This document shows positions 1-8,232 of a DNA stretch of 64,000 bases, one piece after another. Under the pieces are notes generated by a model, which saw only the letters and a program-made list of their open reading frames with translations, made no database searches and was not told where the DNA came from. The stretch lies in contig NZ_JOBF01000005.1 of NCBI RefSeq assembly GCF_000718635.1, positions 1 to 64,000 on the forward strand, given 5' to 3'. Made by a program: the position numbers and the translations under genes. Origin of the DNA: Streptomyces varsoviensis (GTDB lineage: Bacteria; Actinomycetota; Actinomycetes; Streptomycetales; Streptomycetaceae). Position 1 is the stretch's first letter. Each line of letters begins with the position of its first letter.

Positions 1-208
1 GCCGGGCCGCCGCCCCGGCCGGCGCGGCGCCGGCGTCGGCGGCCCGGGCCGTGGCCGGCAGACCCGCCGCGAGCACCCCCGCCGTGACCGCTCCGTACTG
101 GAGCACGTTCCTGCGCCGTACGGTGGGTTCGGCCTCGGCCGCTTCCCCCGCGCCTTGCGCGTCCCCCGCGCCCGGGCCCCGTACGTCCAGTGGATCTGTC
201 TTGCTCAT
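1..208 (-). CDS. Tat-exported protein, N-terminal part only
   Basis: Only the first 69 codons are inside the window; the rest lies before base 1. The N-terminus has a polar 30-residue leader, then RRRNVLQYG at residues 31-39, a hydrophobic stretch to about residue 50 and an Ala-x-Ala site near residue 56. This is a typical twin-arginine signal, so the mature protein is probably folded in the cytoplasm and exported. The ATG at 208 is preceded by a strong GAGGAG ribosome site. The mature function cannot be read from what is visible. A six-unit 11-bp repeat array lies directly upstream. Confidence 0.8.
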   Translation of the reverse strand, partial: MSKTDPLDVRGPGAGDAQGAGEAAEAEPTVRRRNVLQYGAVTAGVLAAGLPATARAADAGAAPAGAAAR

Positions 209-224
209 GACATCTCCTCTTCCT

Positions 225-290
225 TGAGGCGCCCCTGAGGCTTTCCTGAGGCTTTCCTGAGGCTTCCATGGGGCTTCCATGAGGTTCGTG
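225..290. repeat. Six tandem 11-bp direct repeats upstream of the Tat protein gene
   Basis: Units start at 225, 236, 247, 258, 269 and 280 and read TGAGGCTTTCC or close variants (TGAGGCGCCCC, TGAGGCTTCCA, TGGGGCTTCCA, TGAGGTTCGTG). The period is exactly 11 bp. The array ends 17 nt before the minus-strand ATG at 208, so it occupies the promoter or 5' leader of that gene. One unit per helical turn suits cooperative protein binding, but slippage expansion is also possible. Bases 291-485 show no feature. Confidence 0.8.
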
Positions 291-485
291 ACCGCCAGAC
301 CGTAGCCGCGCCCCCGCCACACCGGAACAGCGCCGCCCGTCAAAAACTGACGCCCCACCAGTTTCCGCGCCCGGCACACTGCCCGTACCAAACGCACCGC
401 GCGTACCAAACGCACGGCGCCTACCGAACGCACCGCGCGTACCGCGACCGACGACGACAGGCCCGGGGCCGTCCCGCCCCGGGCG

Positions 486-1314
486 GTGCGGGGGCGGGTG
501 CAGGCCGCACCACGCCCCGGGCGGTGCCGGGCGCAGGTCGCGCCCCTCCCCGGACGGCAACGGATCGGACACAGGCCCCCGTCACTCCCCGACGGCGCCG
601 GGCAGAGGGGAGACCCGTCACATGCCCGACGGCACTGGTCCGGGCTCAGGCCGCATCGCACCCCCGACAGCACCAGGCCGGGGGCAGGCCCCCGTCACTC
701 TGCGGACGGCGCCGGGGCAGGTGCAGGCCCCCTCACTCCCTCACTCTCCGGGCGGCATCGGGCCGGGCGCAGGCCGCGTCACATCCCGGACGACGCCGAG
801 CCGGGCGTAGGCCGCATCACACCCCCGACGGTGCCGAGCCGCAGGCCACGTCACTCACCGGCCGACGCCGGGCCGGGCTAGGCCGCGTCACACCCCGGAC
901 GACGCCGGCCGGGTCGGGGGGCAAGCCCCGTCACATCGCGGACGGCACCGCATCGGCTGTATGTCGCGCGCCACCCCCGACGGCACCGGGCCGGGCACAG
1001 GCCCCCTCACACCCACGACGACGCCGGGCCGGGCGCAGGCCGCATCACACCCCCGACAGCAACGGGGGCAGGCCCCGTCACACCCCCGACGGCGCCGGGC
1101 AGGGGGGAGGCCCCGTCACACCGCGGACGGCACCGCATCGGCCGTATGCCGCGCGCCACCCCCGACGGCACCGGGCCGGGCACAGGCCCCCTCACACCCA
1201 CGACGACGCCGGGCCGGGCGCAGGCCGCATCACACCCCCGACAGCAACGCGCCGGGCCGGGCACAGGCCCCGTCACTCCCCCGACAGCAACGGACCGGGC
1301 GCAAGCCCGCTCCG
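486..1314. repeat. Degenerate tandem array downstream of the EamA gene, with an internal duplication
   Basis: The whole stretch consists of diverged units of roughly 25-45 bp built on a core like ccgtcacacccccgacggc followed by gccgggccgggcacagg. A cleaner copy of about 125 bp recurs with a 185-bp offset (938-1063 and 1123-1248). Open frames here are repeat translations without homology. Almost every unit contains tcac, which at the right edge is the stop codon of the minus-strand EamA gene (tcactcctcgg at 1315), so the array looks derived from that gene's 3' end. Confidence 0.8.
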
Positions 1315-2361
1315 TCACTCCTCGGGCGGCACCGGATCGGGCGTGGGACGCGATGGTCCGCCCCGGCTCGAAGACGTGCGAACGGCGCCGACGCTCGCGA
1401 CCACTACCAGGAGGATGGCGACGCCCTCGGCGGCGGACAGCGACTGGGAGAGGAGGAGGAAGCCGGCGGCGGCGCCCGCGGCGGGTTCGAGGCTCATCAG
1501 GACGGCGAAACCCGAGGCGGGCAGGCGGCGGAGGGCGAGGAGTTCCAGCGTGTAGGGGAGAACAGAGGACATCAGGGCGACGGCGGCGCCCAGCCCGATG
1601 GTCACCGGGTCGAGAAGTGCGGCACCCTTGCTCGCCACGCCGAGCGGGATGCTGAGCACCGCCGCGACGCTCATCGCCAGGGCCAGCCCGTCCGCCTTGG
1701 GGAAGCGCTGGCCGGTACGGGCGGACAGCAGGATGTACGAGGCCCACAGCGCCCCGGCCGCGAGGGCGAAGCCCGCGCCCGCCGGGTCCAGGGAGTCGAA
1801 GCCGCTGCGCCCCAGCAGGAACACCCCGCCCAGGGCCAGCGCCGCCCACACCAGGCTCACGAGCCGCCGCGAGGTGGCCACGGACAGCACCAGCGGGCCG
1901 AGGAACTCCAGCGTGACCGCCGCGCCCAGCGGAATCCGGTCGATGGCCTGGTAGAAGAGGGTGTTCATGCCCGCGAGGGCGGCCCCGAAGACGCACACCA
2001 GCAGCCAGTCGGCGCGCGCGTGGCCGCGCAGCCGCGGCCGGCAGGCCACCAGCAGCACCACGGCGGCCAGTACGAGCCGGAGCGTCACCACGCCGAGGGC
2101 GCCCGCGCGCGGGAAGAGCAGCACCGCGACGGCCGCGCCGAACTGGAGCGAGACGACCCCGCCGATCACCAGCGCCACCGACGTGAGCCGCCCGCCGCCA
2201 CCGGTTGCGGCGGGGACGGCGGACGCGGACGCGGCGGAGGCGGCGGAGGCGGCCGACGAGGCGGTCGCGTCGGGAGCGGTGGACGCGGCACCCCCTGGCG
2301 GCTCGGGCAGGGGCGCCCCCGGGGCGTCAGCGGTACGGGCGTCGAGACGTGCACGATTCAT
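1315..2361 (-). CDS. EamA/RhtA-type DMT family exporter
   Basis: This 348-residue membrane protein has a disordered Ala/Pro/Ser-rich N-terminus (about 55 residues) and then two EamA repeats totalling about ten membrane segments. FYQAIDRIPLGAAVTLEFLG and LAALRRLPAS-like loops (here LLALRRLPAS) resemble threonine/homoserine (RhtA) and other metabolite exporters. The substrate is unknown. The ATG at 2361 is preferred because TAGCGT sits exactly 7 nt before it (leaderless); a GTG at 2370 is an alternative. It is divergent from the LysR gene at 2431, which may control it. Confidence 0.85.
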   Translation of the reverse strand: MNRARLDARTADAPGAPLPEPPGGAASTAPDATASSAASAASAASASAVPAATGGGGRLTSVALVIGGVVSLQFGAAVAVLLFPRAGALGVVTLRLVLAAVVLLVACRPRLRGHARADWLLVCVFGAALAGMNTLFYQAIDRIPLGAAVTLEFLGPLVLSVATSRRLVSLVWAALALGGVFLLGRSGFDSLDPAGAGFALAAGALWASYILLSARTGQRFPKADGLALAMSVAAVLSIPLGVASKGAALLDPVTIGLGAAVALMSSVLPYTLELLALRRLPASGFAVLMSLEPAAGAAAGFLLLSQSLSAAEGVAILLVVVASVGAVRTSSSRGGPSRPTPDPVPPEE

Positions 2362-2368
2362 GCACCCC

Positions 2369-2374
2369 ACGCTA
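2369..2374 (-). promoter_or_regulatory. Leaderless -10 element (TAGCGT) of the EamA gene
   Basis: Read on the minus strand, TAGCGT is followed by 7 nt and the ATG at 2361, so transcription would begin at or next to the start codon. There is no Shine-Dalgarno sequence. Confidence 0.5.
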
Positions 2375-2416
2375 AGTACCGCCCGGCACCGCGTGAAATG
2401 CCTATTTCCCTGCCTT

Positions 2417-2422
2417 TATGCT
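2417..2422 (+). promoter_or_regulatory. Probable -10 element (TATGCT) of the LysR gene
   Basis: TATGCT lies 8 nt before the ATG at 2431, with no ribosome-binding site between, suggesting a leaderless or nearly leaderless message. The short EamA-LysR gap (about 70 bp) must hold both promoters. Confidence 0.4.
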
Positions 2423-2430
2423 CCATGGAC

Positions 2431-3291
2431 ATGACCATCGAGCTGCGCCACCTCCGGTGCTTCCTCGCCATCGCCGAGGCCGGCAGCGTCACCCGGGCCG
2501 CCGCCGGCCTGCACCTCACCCAGCCCGCCGTCTCGCGCACCCTGCGCCGCCTGGAGACGGAACTGGGCACCCGGCTCGTGGACCGTTCCACCCACCACCT
2601 CGAACTCACCGAGGCGGGCCGCGCCTTCCGCACCAAGGCCGCGGCGGCCGTCGCCGCCTTCGACGACGCGGTCGACGCCGGGCGGCTGCGGCCGTGGCCG
2701 CTACGGCTCGGCCACGCCTGGTCGGCGTTCGGCGCGTACACGACGCCGCTGCTCCTCGCGTGGGGCCGCGCCCACCCCGAGACGCCGCTCGAATTCCTGC
2801 GCATCGACGACCGTACGGCCGGCCTGGCGCGCGGTGCCGTGGACGTGGCCCTGCTGCGCGGCGAGGTACGGGCCCCCGGCCTGGTCACCGAGGTGATCCT
2901 CACCGAACCCCGGCTCGCGGCCGTACCCGCCGGCGACCCCCTGGCCGCCCGCGCCGAACTCACCCTCGCCGACCTCGCCGCCCGCCCCGTCGCCCTGAAC
3001 ACCGTCGCCGGCAGCACGACTCTCGACCTCTGGCCGCCGGACCGCCGCCCCACCGCCACGGTGACGGTCGCCAACAACGACGACTGGCTCGCCGCCATCT
3101 CCGCCCGCCGGGCGGTCGGCGTGACCACCTCCGCCACCGCCGTGATGCACCAGCACCCCGACGTCGTCTACGTCCCGCTCACCGACGCCCCGGAACTCCC
3201 CCTCTCCCTCGCCTGGCGCGACGGCCCGAGCCACCCCGCGATCCCAGAGCTAGTAGCCCTCGCCCACCAGGTCTCACTACGGGCCGACTGA
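2431..3291 (+). CDS. LysR family transcriptional regulator
   Basis: The 286-residue protein has the LysR winged helix-turn-helix at residues 1-60 (LRHLRCFLAIAEAGSV, then LTQPAVSRTLRRLE) and a periplasmic-binding-like effector domain to the end. It is divergent from the EamA exporter, the usual LysR arrangement, so control of that exporter is likely. Two starts are possible, ATG 2425 and ATG 2431; 2431 fits the upstream TATGCT better. The frame stays open far upstream to 961, but that part is repeat sequence and is not coding. A long repeat tract follows the stop. Confidence 0.88.
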   Translation: MTIELRHLRCFLAIAEAGSVTRAAAGLHLTQPAVSRTLRRLETELGTRLVDRSTHHLELTEAGRAFRTKAAAAVAAFDDAVDAGRLRPWPLRLGHAWSAFGAYTTPLLLAWGRAHPETPLEFLRIDDRTAGLARGAVDVALLRGEVRAPGLVTEVILTEPRLAAVPAGDPLAARAELTLADLAARPVALNTVAGSTTLDLWPPDRRPTATVTVANNDDWLAAISARRAVGVTTSATAVMHQHPDVVYVPLTDAPELPLSLAWRDGPSHPAIPELVALAHQVSLRAD

Positions 3292-3720
3292 GCGGCTGGC
3301 TGCCTGGCCGTCTGGTCGCCGGGCCTTCTGATCGCCTGGCCACCTGATCGCCTGGCCGTCTGGCCGTCTCGTCTCCGGATCGCCTGACCGCGTGGTCTCC
3401 TGACCGCCGGACCACCTGACCGTCAGGCCGCCCGGCCGCCGGGCCACCTGGCCGCCTAGCCGCCTGGCCGCCTGGTCGCCTGGTCGCCTGGTCGCCTGGT
3501 CGCCTGGCCACCGGACCACCTGACCGCCTGGTCGTCTTGTCGCCTGGCCGCCGGACCACCTGGCCTCCTGGCCCTCTGACCGCCTGGACACCTGACCGCC
3601 CGACCGTCCGACCGTCGGACCGCCTGGTCGTCTTGTCGCCTGGGCGCCTGACTGCCTGATCGTCCGACCGCCTGAGGGCCTGAGGGCCTGGCCCTCTGAC
3701 CACCTGGCCGCTTGACCGCC
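3292..3720. repeat. Degenerate 8-bp-based tandem repeat tract
   Basis: Directly after the LysR stop, about 430 bp consist of diverged units of the type cgcctgg(t/c), with clean runs of tggtcgcc around 3472-3512 and longer mixed units elsewhere. All minus-strand frames across it are open only because of the repeat (Arg-Arg-Pro-Gly-rich) and have no protein family. I treat it as non-coding. Confidence 0.75.
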
Positions 3721-4288
3721 TGGGCGCGCCGCCCGCAGCCGCACTCCACCCGCCGGCCGCACTCCCCACGGGCCGCCGGGCCCCGCCGTGCCGGCGCCCG
3801 ACCCGTTGGCCTTGGCCGCCCATAGCGGCGCGTCCCTGACCTGCCGTGTCTCCGGCCCGGCTACCGCTCGTAGCCGCCCTGCGCTGCATGGCCGGACCGC
3901 CGGGCCCCGTCGCGTCGGCGCCTGAGCCCGACTGCCCCTGGCCACCACTCGTAGCCGCTTGCCGCTGCGCGGCCGGACGGTCCGGCCCTATCGAGGCGTC
4001 AGCCGCCGCACTCCACCCGTCGGCCGCGCTCCCCGCCCGCCGCCGCGCTCCCACCCGTCATCGCGCGCCGGCCCCGCCGCCGCGGGCTGCCTCCCGCTGC
4101 GTGCCGCCCGCGCCGCCGCACCCCCGCCTCCCCACCGCGCGCCGACACCGCCGTCGCGGGCTGCCCACGCCACACGCTGACCCGCCGCACTCCCCCGCCC
4201 CCCACCGCGCCCCGACCCGCCGCGGCACGCTGCCCCGCCGCCCCGCGGCGTACGGGACAGGGCCCCGCAATCACCGCCGCCGGGGGCA
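3721..4288. other. GC-rich intergenic stretch without recognisable gene
   Basis: The sequence is C/G-rich with short reiterated words (cgccgcgcgcc-like). Overlapping open frames in several phases show no codon pattern or family resemblance. I see no gene here. Confidence 0.5.
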
Positions 4289-4293
4289 TTACT

Positions 4294-4342
4294 TGGCTAG
4301 CCACACAACTGGTGTTAGCTTTTAAGTGGCTAGCCACTTAAA
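4294..4342. promoter_or_regulatory. Paired palindromic operator upstream of the NADP oxidoreductase
   Basis: TGGCTAGCCA occurs at 4294-4303 and again at 4327-4336. The second copy is the centre of a perfect 22-bp palindrome at 4321-4342 (left arm tttaagtggct). The centres are 33 bp apart, three helical turns, which suits two dimers on one face. The pair is 49-97 bp before the ATG at 4391. The regulator is not identified; the MarR protein at 6029 is one candidate. Confidence 0.6.
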
Positions 4343-4390
4343 GCCATCCGGTACCGGCATTCCCTTGAGGAGACAGAGGAGAGAGCAGTC

Positions 4391-5305
4391 ATGAAGGCCA
4401 TCGTTTTCGACACGTTCGGCGGCACCGAGGTCCTGCACGAGGCGGAGATCGCGACGCCGGAGCCCGGCCCCGGACAGGTCCGCGTCCGCGTCAAGGCCGT
4501 CGGCGTCAACCCGGTGGACGGGAAGATCCGCTCCGGCGCCTTGGAGGCCGTCTTCCCGACGCCGCTGCCCGCCACCCCCGGCGGGGAGGTCGCCGGAGTG
4601 GTCGACGCCGTCGGTGAGGGCGTCGACCAGTTGAAGGAGGGCGACGAGGTGCTGGGCTGGCCCGACACCGGCGCGTACGCCGAGTACGCCCTGGCGTCGG
4701 CGGCCGTCCTCGCCCGCAAGCCGGCCGGCCTGGCCTGGGCGCACGCCGCCGCGCTGCCGGTGGCGGGCGACGCCGCCGACCGCGTACTTGACCTGCTCGG
4801 CGTCGCGTCGGGCGAGACGCTGCTGATCCACGGCGCGTCCGGCGGGGTCGGCACCATCGCCGTACAGCTCGCCGTCGCCCGCGGCGCCCGCGTCATCGGC
4901 ACCGCCGGCCCGGCCAACCAGGAGTACGTCGCCTCGCTCGGCGCGACCCCGCTGGTCTACGGCGAGAACCTGGTCGAACGGGTCCGCGCACTCGCCCCCG
5001 AGGGGGTGGACGCCGTCTTCGACGCCGCGGGCAAGGGCGCGCTGGAGGACTCCATCACCCTGCGCGGTGGCACCGACCGGATCGTCACCACCGCCGACTT
5101 CCGCGCCGGCGAACTCGGTGTCGTCTTCGCCGAGGGCCCCCAGCGCCGCTCCGCCGCCCGGCTGGCCGAACTGGCCCAGCAGGCCGCCGACGGCACGCTG
5201 GTGACCGCGGTCGGCACCACCTACCCGCTGGCGGATGCCGCCAAGGCCCAGCAGGCCAGCGACGCCGGCCACAGCCGAGGCAAGATCGTTCTCACCGTCG
5301 GCTGA
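4391..5305 (+). CDS. NADP-dependent zinc-independent oxidoreductase (quinone oxidoreductase-like MDR)
   Basis: This 304-residue protein is a medium-chain dehydrogenase/reductase: N-terminal GroES-like fold (residues 1-115) and a Rossmann domain with the nucleotide loop GASGGVGTIAVQLA near residue 145. The catalytic-zinc and structural-zinc cysteines are absent, which marks the quinone oxidoreductase/enoyl reductase branch that reduces quinones or electrophilic enones with NADPH. A strong GAGGAGA ribosome site precedes the ATG. The paired palindrome upstream indicates tight regulation. Together with the MarR gene and Old Yellow Enzyme downstream it forms a plausible electrophile-detoxification set. 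Confidence 0.88.
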   Translation: MKAIVFDTFGGTEVLHEAEIATPEPGPGQVRVRVKAVGVNPVDGKIRSGALEAVFPTPLPATPGGEVAGVVDAVGEGVDQLKEGDEVLGWPDTGAYAEYALASAAVLARKPAGLAWAHAAALPVAGDAADRVLDLLGVASGETLLIHGASGGVGTIAVQLAVARGARVIGTAGPANQEYVASLGATPLVYGENLVERVRALAPEGVDAVFDAAGKGALEDSITLRGGTDRIVTTADFRAGELGVVFAEGPQRRSAARLAELAQQAADGTLVTAVGTTYPLADAAKAQQASDAGHSRGKIVLTVG

Positions 5306-5690
5306 CGGAACTGGCCCGGCTGAACCGGGCCGGACTGACCCGGCCGGACTGAACTGGCCGGAGTGGTCTGGCCGAACCGACCGGACTGAACTGACCGGGC
5401 CGGCCGGACTCAACTGGCCGAACCGGCCGGACTGAACCGGTCGGACCGAACCGGTCGAACCGGCCGGGGCGCACCGAACTGACCGGGCCGAACAGGCCGG
5501 ACCGCCGAACACGCCGTACCGAACCAGCCGGACCACCGAACACACCGAACCCAACCAGCCGGACCACCGAACACACCGAACCCAACCAGCCGGACCACCG
5601 AACACACCGCACCGAACAGGCCGTACCGAACAGGCCGGACCCAATCGGCCGAACCACCGAACAGACCGAACCCCAACCGGCCGAACACAC
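5303..5690. repeat. Degenerate tandem array beginning at the oxidoreductase stop codon
   Basis: Diverged units such as ccggactgaactggccg run from the gene's own GGCTGA terminus and repeat the ctga context many times (cggctgaacc, ggactgaccc, ggactgaact). The right part contains a cleaner triple 31-bp repeat. No protein family is visible in any frame. Bases 5691-6015 are C-rich low-complexity sequence (repeated cacccccgga words) with no gene seen. Confidence 0.75.
5521..5613. repeat. Three tandem 31-bp repeats
   Basis: Units at 5521-5551, 5552-5582 and 5583-5613 share the core aaccagccggaccaccgaac and differ at the first base and at one base near the end. There are no spacers, so this is not CRISPR. 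The near-identity shows a recent expansion inside the older degenerate array. Confidence 0.9.
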
Positions 5691-6028
5691 CGGAGCGACT
5701 GATGGGGGGCCGCCCCCGGGGCGGCTTGGCGGCGTGGCGCGAACCTTGCCTGGCACACGGCCCAGCCGCCTGCTCCCGCCGTCACACGCCCCCGACCTCC
5801 ACGCCCCCTCACGCCCCCGGAGCCCTCACCCCCGGAGAGTCCTCGCCCCGGAGCCCTTACGCCCCGGACCCCTCACCCCCGGAACCCTCACCCCCAGAGC
5901 CCTTACGCCCCGGAGCCCCCGGCCCCGGTTCACACACGGCCCCCGCCCCCCGTGCCGTCGGCGCGCCGCACGACGATGGTCTGCGCCTGTCCCTCTCACT
6001 CAGATCTCACATTGGTCAAGGAGCAGCG

Positions 6029-6517
6029 ATGTCCGCGATGCCCGACAGCACCTCGCCCGAACCGCCGGCCACGGCGCGCGACGCGCAAGTGAGCTACGCC
6101 ATCTTCCAGCTCGCCCGCGCCCACCGCGGCCACGCCGCCGCCATGCTGCGCGCCATGAACCTGCACCCGGGGCAGGAACTGCTGCTGATGCAGCTCTTCG
6201 ACCAGGACGGCCGGACGCAGGCCGAGCTGCTGGAACGGGTCGGCCTCGACCACTCCACCGTTTCCAAGTCGCTGCGGCGCATGCAGGAGTCCGGGCTGAT
6301 CACACGGGAGCCCGCGCCACACGACAGACGGGCCATGGTGGTCAGCCTCACCGACGCCGGCCGCGCCCTCCGGCAGCCCATCACCGATATGTGGCGCGCC
6401 CTGGAGGACATCTCCGTCCGCGACCTGACGGCCGAACAGGCCGAGATGTTCACCACGGCCGCGTACACGATAGAGAAATCGCTCCGGGACCACGGCCGCC
6501 AAGCCCCGGCCGAATAG
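6029..6517 (+). CDS. MarR family transcriptional regulator
   Basis: A 162-residue winged-helix regulator: RTQAELLERVGLDHSTVSKS is the recognition region and PHDRRAMVVSLTDAG the wing. The ATG at 6029 has a good AAGGAG ribosome site; the frame is open upstream but only through low-complexity sequence. It lies between the NADP oxidoreductase and the Old Yellow Enzyme and probably controls one or both in response to an electrophile or phenolic ligand. I do not find the TGGCTAGCCA operator in its own upstream region, so the link to 4294-4342 is only by position. Confidence 0.88.
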   Translation: MSAMPDSTSPEPPATARDAQVSYAIFQLARAHRGHAAAMLRAMNLHPGQELLLMQLFDQDGRTQAELLERVGLDHSTVSKSLRRMQESGLITREPAPHDRRAMVVSLTDAGRALRQPITDMWRALEDISVRDLTAEQAEMFTTAAYTIEKSLRDHGRQAPAE

Positions 6518-6650
6518 CCGGATACCCGCCCAAAGGCAAGTGTCCGCCGAGTAGTTGAGCGCCCATCGATAGTCAAGCACCCGCCAAATAGCCAGGCACC
6601 CGGCCGAATAGCCACGCACCCACCGAATAGCCACGCACCCGCCGAATACC
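6512..6650. repeat. About eight 18-20 bp repeats starting at the marR stop codon
   Basis: Units of the form gaatagccacgcacccgcc begin with the last sense codon and stop of the MarR gene (GAA TAG) and recur at about 6568, 6585, 6606, 6625 and 6644, with more diverged copies between. The three right-hand units are nearly identical. It is a clear case of a 3'-end sequence reiterated downstream. Confidence 0.8.
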
Positions 6651-6984
6651 CGGGCGCGGCCGACCCCCTCGCGCCCCGCCCCGCACCACCGATCCCGCGC
6701 CCGCCCCCGCACCACCGATCCCGCGCCCGCCCGGCGCCCGCCCCGCACCGGCCCCGCCCCCGGCGAGGGCGCCCCAAGGCTGCTCCCCGCCGTCCGCGGC
6801 GGCACGGCGGCATGCACTGCGCCCCGTAACGCGTTATGCGACGCACGGCCCTCGCTTCCCTGCCGGCCGCGGCTTCATCAGAACAGCCCGCCGAGCGGCC
6901 CGGGAACGCCGCAGCCACCTGCCCCCTTCCCTTCACTCCCCAACTCCCCAACTCCCCATCCATCGTGACCACACGGAGATTCCC
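6651..6984. other. Intergenic region before the Old Yellow Enzyme gene
   Basis: It contains a 26-bp direct repeat around 6681-6735 (core ccgcaccaccgatcccgcgc) and a 10-bp palindrome TAACGCGTTA at 6827-6836 that could be an operator for the gene at 6985. I see no coding sequence. Confidence 0.4.
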
Positions 6985-8073
6985 ATGACGAACCCTTTCG
7001 CCAAGATCGACGTGGCCGGACGGCCGCTGGCCAACCGCATAGTGATGGCTCCGATGACCCGTAGCCGCGCCTACGGTCCGGGGGCCACCCCGACCGACTT
7101 GATGGCGACTTACTACAGCCAGCGCACGAGCGCCGGCCTCATCGTCACCGAAGGCATCCAGCCCTCCGCGGTCGGCCAGGGGTACCCCGACACGCCGGGC
7201 CTGCACTCACCGGAGCAGGTGGCCGCCTGGCGGAAGGTCACCGACGCCGTCCACCGCGACGGCGGGGTGATCTTCGCGCAGTTGATGCATACGGGCCGTA
7301 TCGGCCACCCCAGCCTGCTGCCGGACGGCCTGAGCCCCGTCGCGCCGTCGCCCGTCGCCGCGAAGGGGCAAGTGTTCACCCACCAGGGGCCGTTGGACTT
7401 CGTCACCCCGCGGGAGCTGGACGCCGCCGCCATCATCCGCACCATCGGCGACTTCGCCGACGCGGCGCGCAACGCGATCGCCGCCGGGTTCGACGGCGTG
7501 GAGGTCCATGGCGCCAACGGCTACCTGATCCACCAGTTCCTCGCGCCCAACTCCAACCGGCGCACCGACGGCTGGGGCGGCGACGCCGCCGGACGGGTCC
7601 GCTTCGGCGTGGAGGTGGCCGCCGCCGTCGCGGCGGCGATCGGCGCCCACCGCACCGGCTTCCGCATCTCGCCCGGCAACCCCTTCAACGACATCGCCGA
7701 GACGGACGCGGCAGACGTCGAGAACACATACACCACCCTGGTCACCCGGCTAGCTGAACTGAACCTCGGCTACCTGCACATGGTCGAGGGAGCCGACCGG
7801 ACACTGACCACCCGTCTGCGCGCGGCCTGGCCCGGGCCCTTCATCCTCAATCCGTTCACCTACCCCGAGCCCACCGGCCCGGAGACGCTCGCCCTGATCG
7901 AGGACGGCACCACGGACATGGTCGCCTTCGGCGCGCTGTTCCTCGCCAACCCCGATCTGCCCGCCCGCCTGGCCGCCCAGGGCCCGTACAACACGCCGGA
8001 CCGCGCCACGTTCTACGGCGGTGACCACCGCGGCTACACCGACTACCCGTACCTGTCCGACGCGCCGGCGTAA
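6985..8073 (+). CDS. Old Yellow Enzyme family alkene reductase
   Basis: This 362-residue FMN enzyme has the OYE barrel hallmarks: MAPMTRSRA near residue 22, the substrate-binding HGANGYLIHQFLAP (His/Asn pair) near residue 175, and the C-terminal phosphate-binding region around FGALFLANPDL. It would reduce activated C=C bonds of enals, enones, maleimides or nitro-compounds with NAD(P)H. Length is normal for the XenA/NemA type. The ATG follows ACGGAGA at suitable spacing. Position next to MarR and an NADP quinone-type reductase supports a role in electrophile detoxification. Confidence 0.93.
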   Translation: MTNPFAKIDVAGRPLANRIVMAPMTRSRAYGPGATPTDLMATYYSQRTSAGLIVTEGIQPSAVGQGYPDTPGLHSPEQVAAWRKVTDAVHRDGGVIFAQLMHTGRIGHPSLLPDGLSPVAPSPVAAKGQVFTHQGPLDFVTPRELDAAAIIRTIGDFADAARNAIAAGFDGVEVHGANGYLIHQFLAPNSNRRTDGWGGDAAGRVRFGVEVAAAVAAAIGAHRTGFRISPGNPFNDIAETDAADVENTYTTLVTRLAELNLGYLHMVEGADRTLTTRLRAAWPGPFILNPFTYPEPTGPETLALIEDGTTDMVAFGALFLANPDLPARLAAQGPYNTPDRATFYGGDHRGYTDYPYLSDAPA

Positions 8074-8146
8074 CCGGCCGAGCCCGCCCCCGCCGGGCCA
8101 CTCACCCGCCCCCGGCCACTCACCCGCCCCCGCCCGGCTGCCGGGC

Positions 8147-8232
8147 GGGGGCGGATCAGAACGCCCTGGGGGCGGATCAGAACGCCCCGGGGGGCGGAAA
8201 GGCACGCCCCGGGGGCCGATCAGAACGCCCGG
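8147..8232. repeat. Four ~21-bp repeats overlapping the 3' end of the second LysR gene
   Basis: Units start at 8147, 8168, about 8190 and 8211, with consensus ggggcggatcagaacgccc. The last unit contains the LysR stop codon (TCA at 8220-8222 on this strand) and its final codons, so the other units are copies of the gene's 3' end. Confidence 0.8.

Noticed and set aside
961-2424. N-terminal extension of the first LysR protein
   Set aside because: It reads through the repeat array and antisense to EamA. The LysR fold begins at 2425-2431.
5521-5613. CRISPR array
   Set aside because: The 31-bp units are directly adjacent without spacers and no cas genes are present.
6029-6517. MarR at 6029 as the proven regulator of the TGGCTAGCCA operators
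   Set aside because: The operator is not repeated at the marR promoter, so only proximity supports it.
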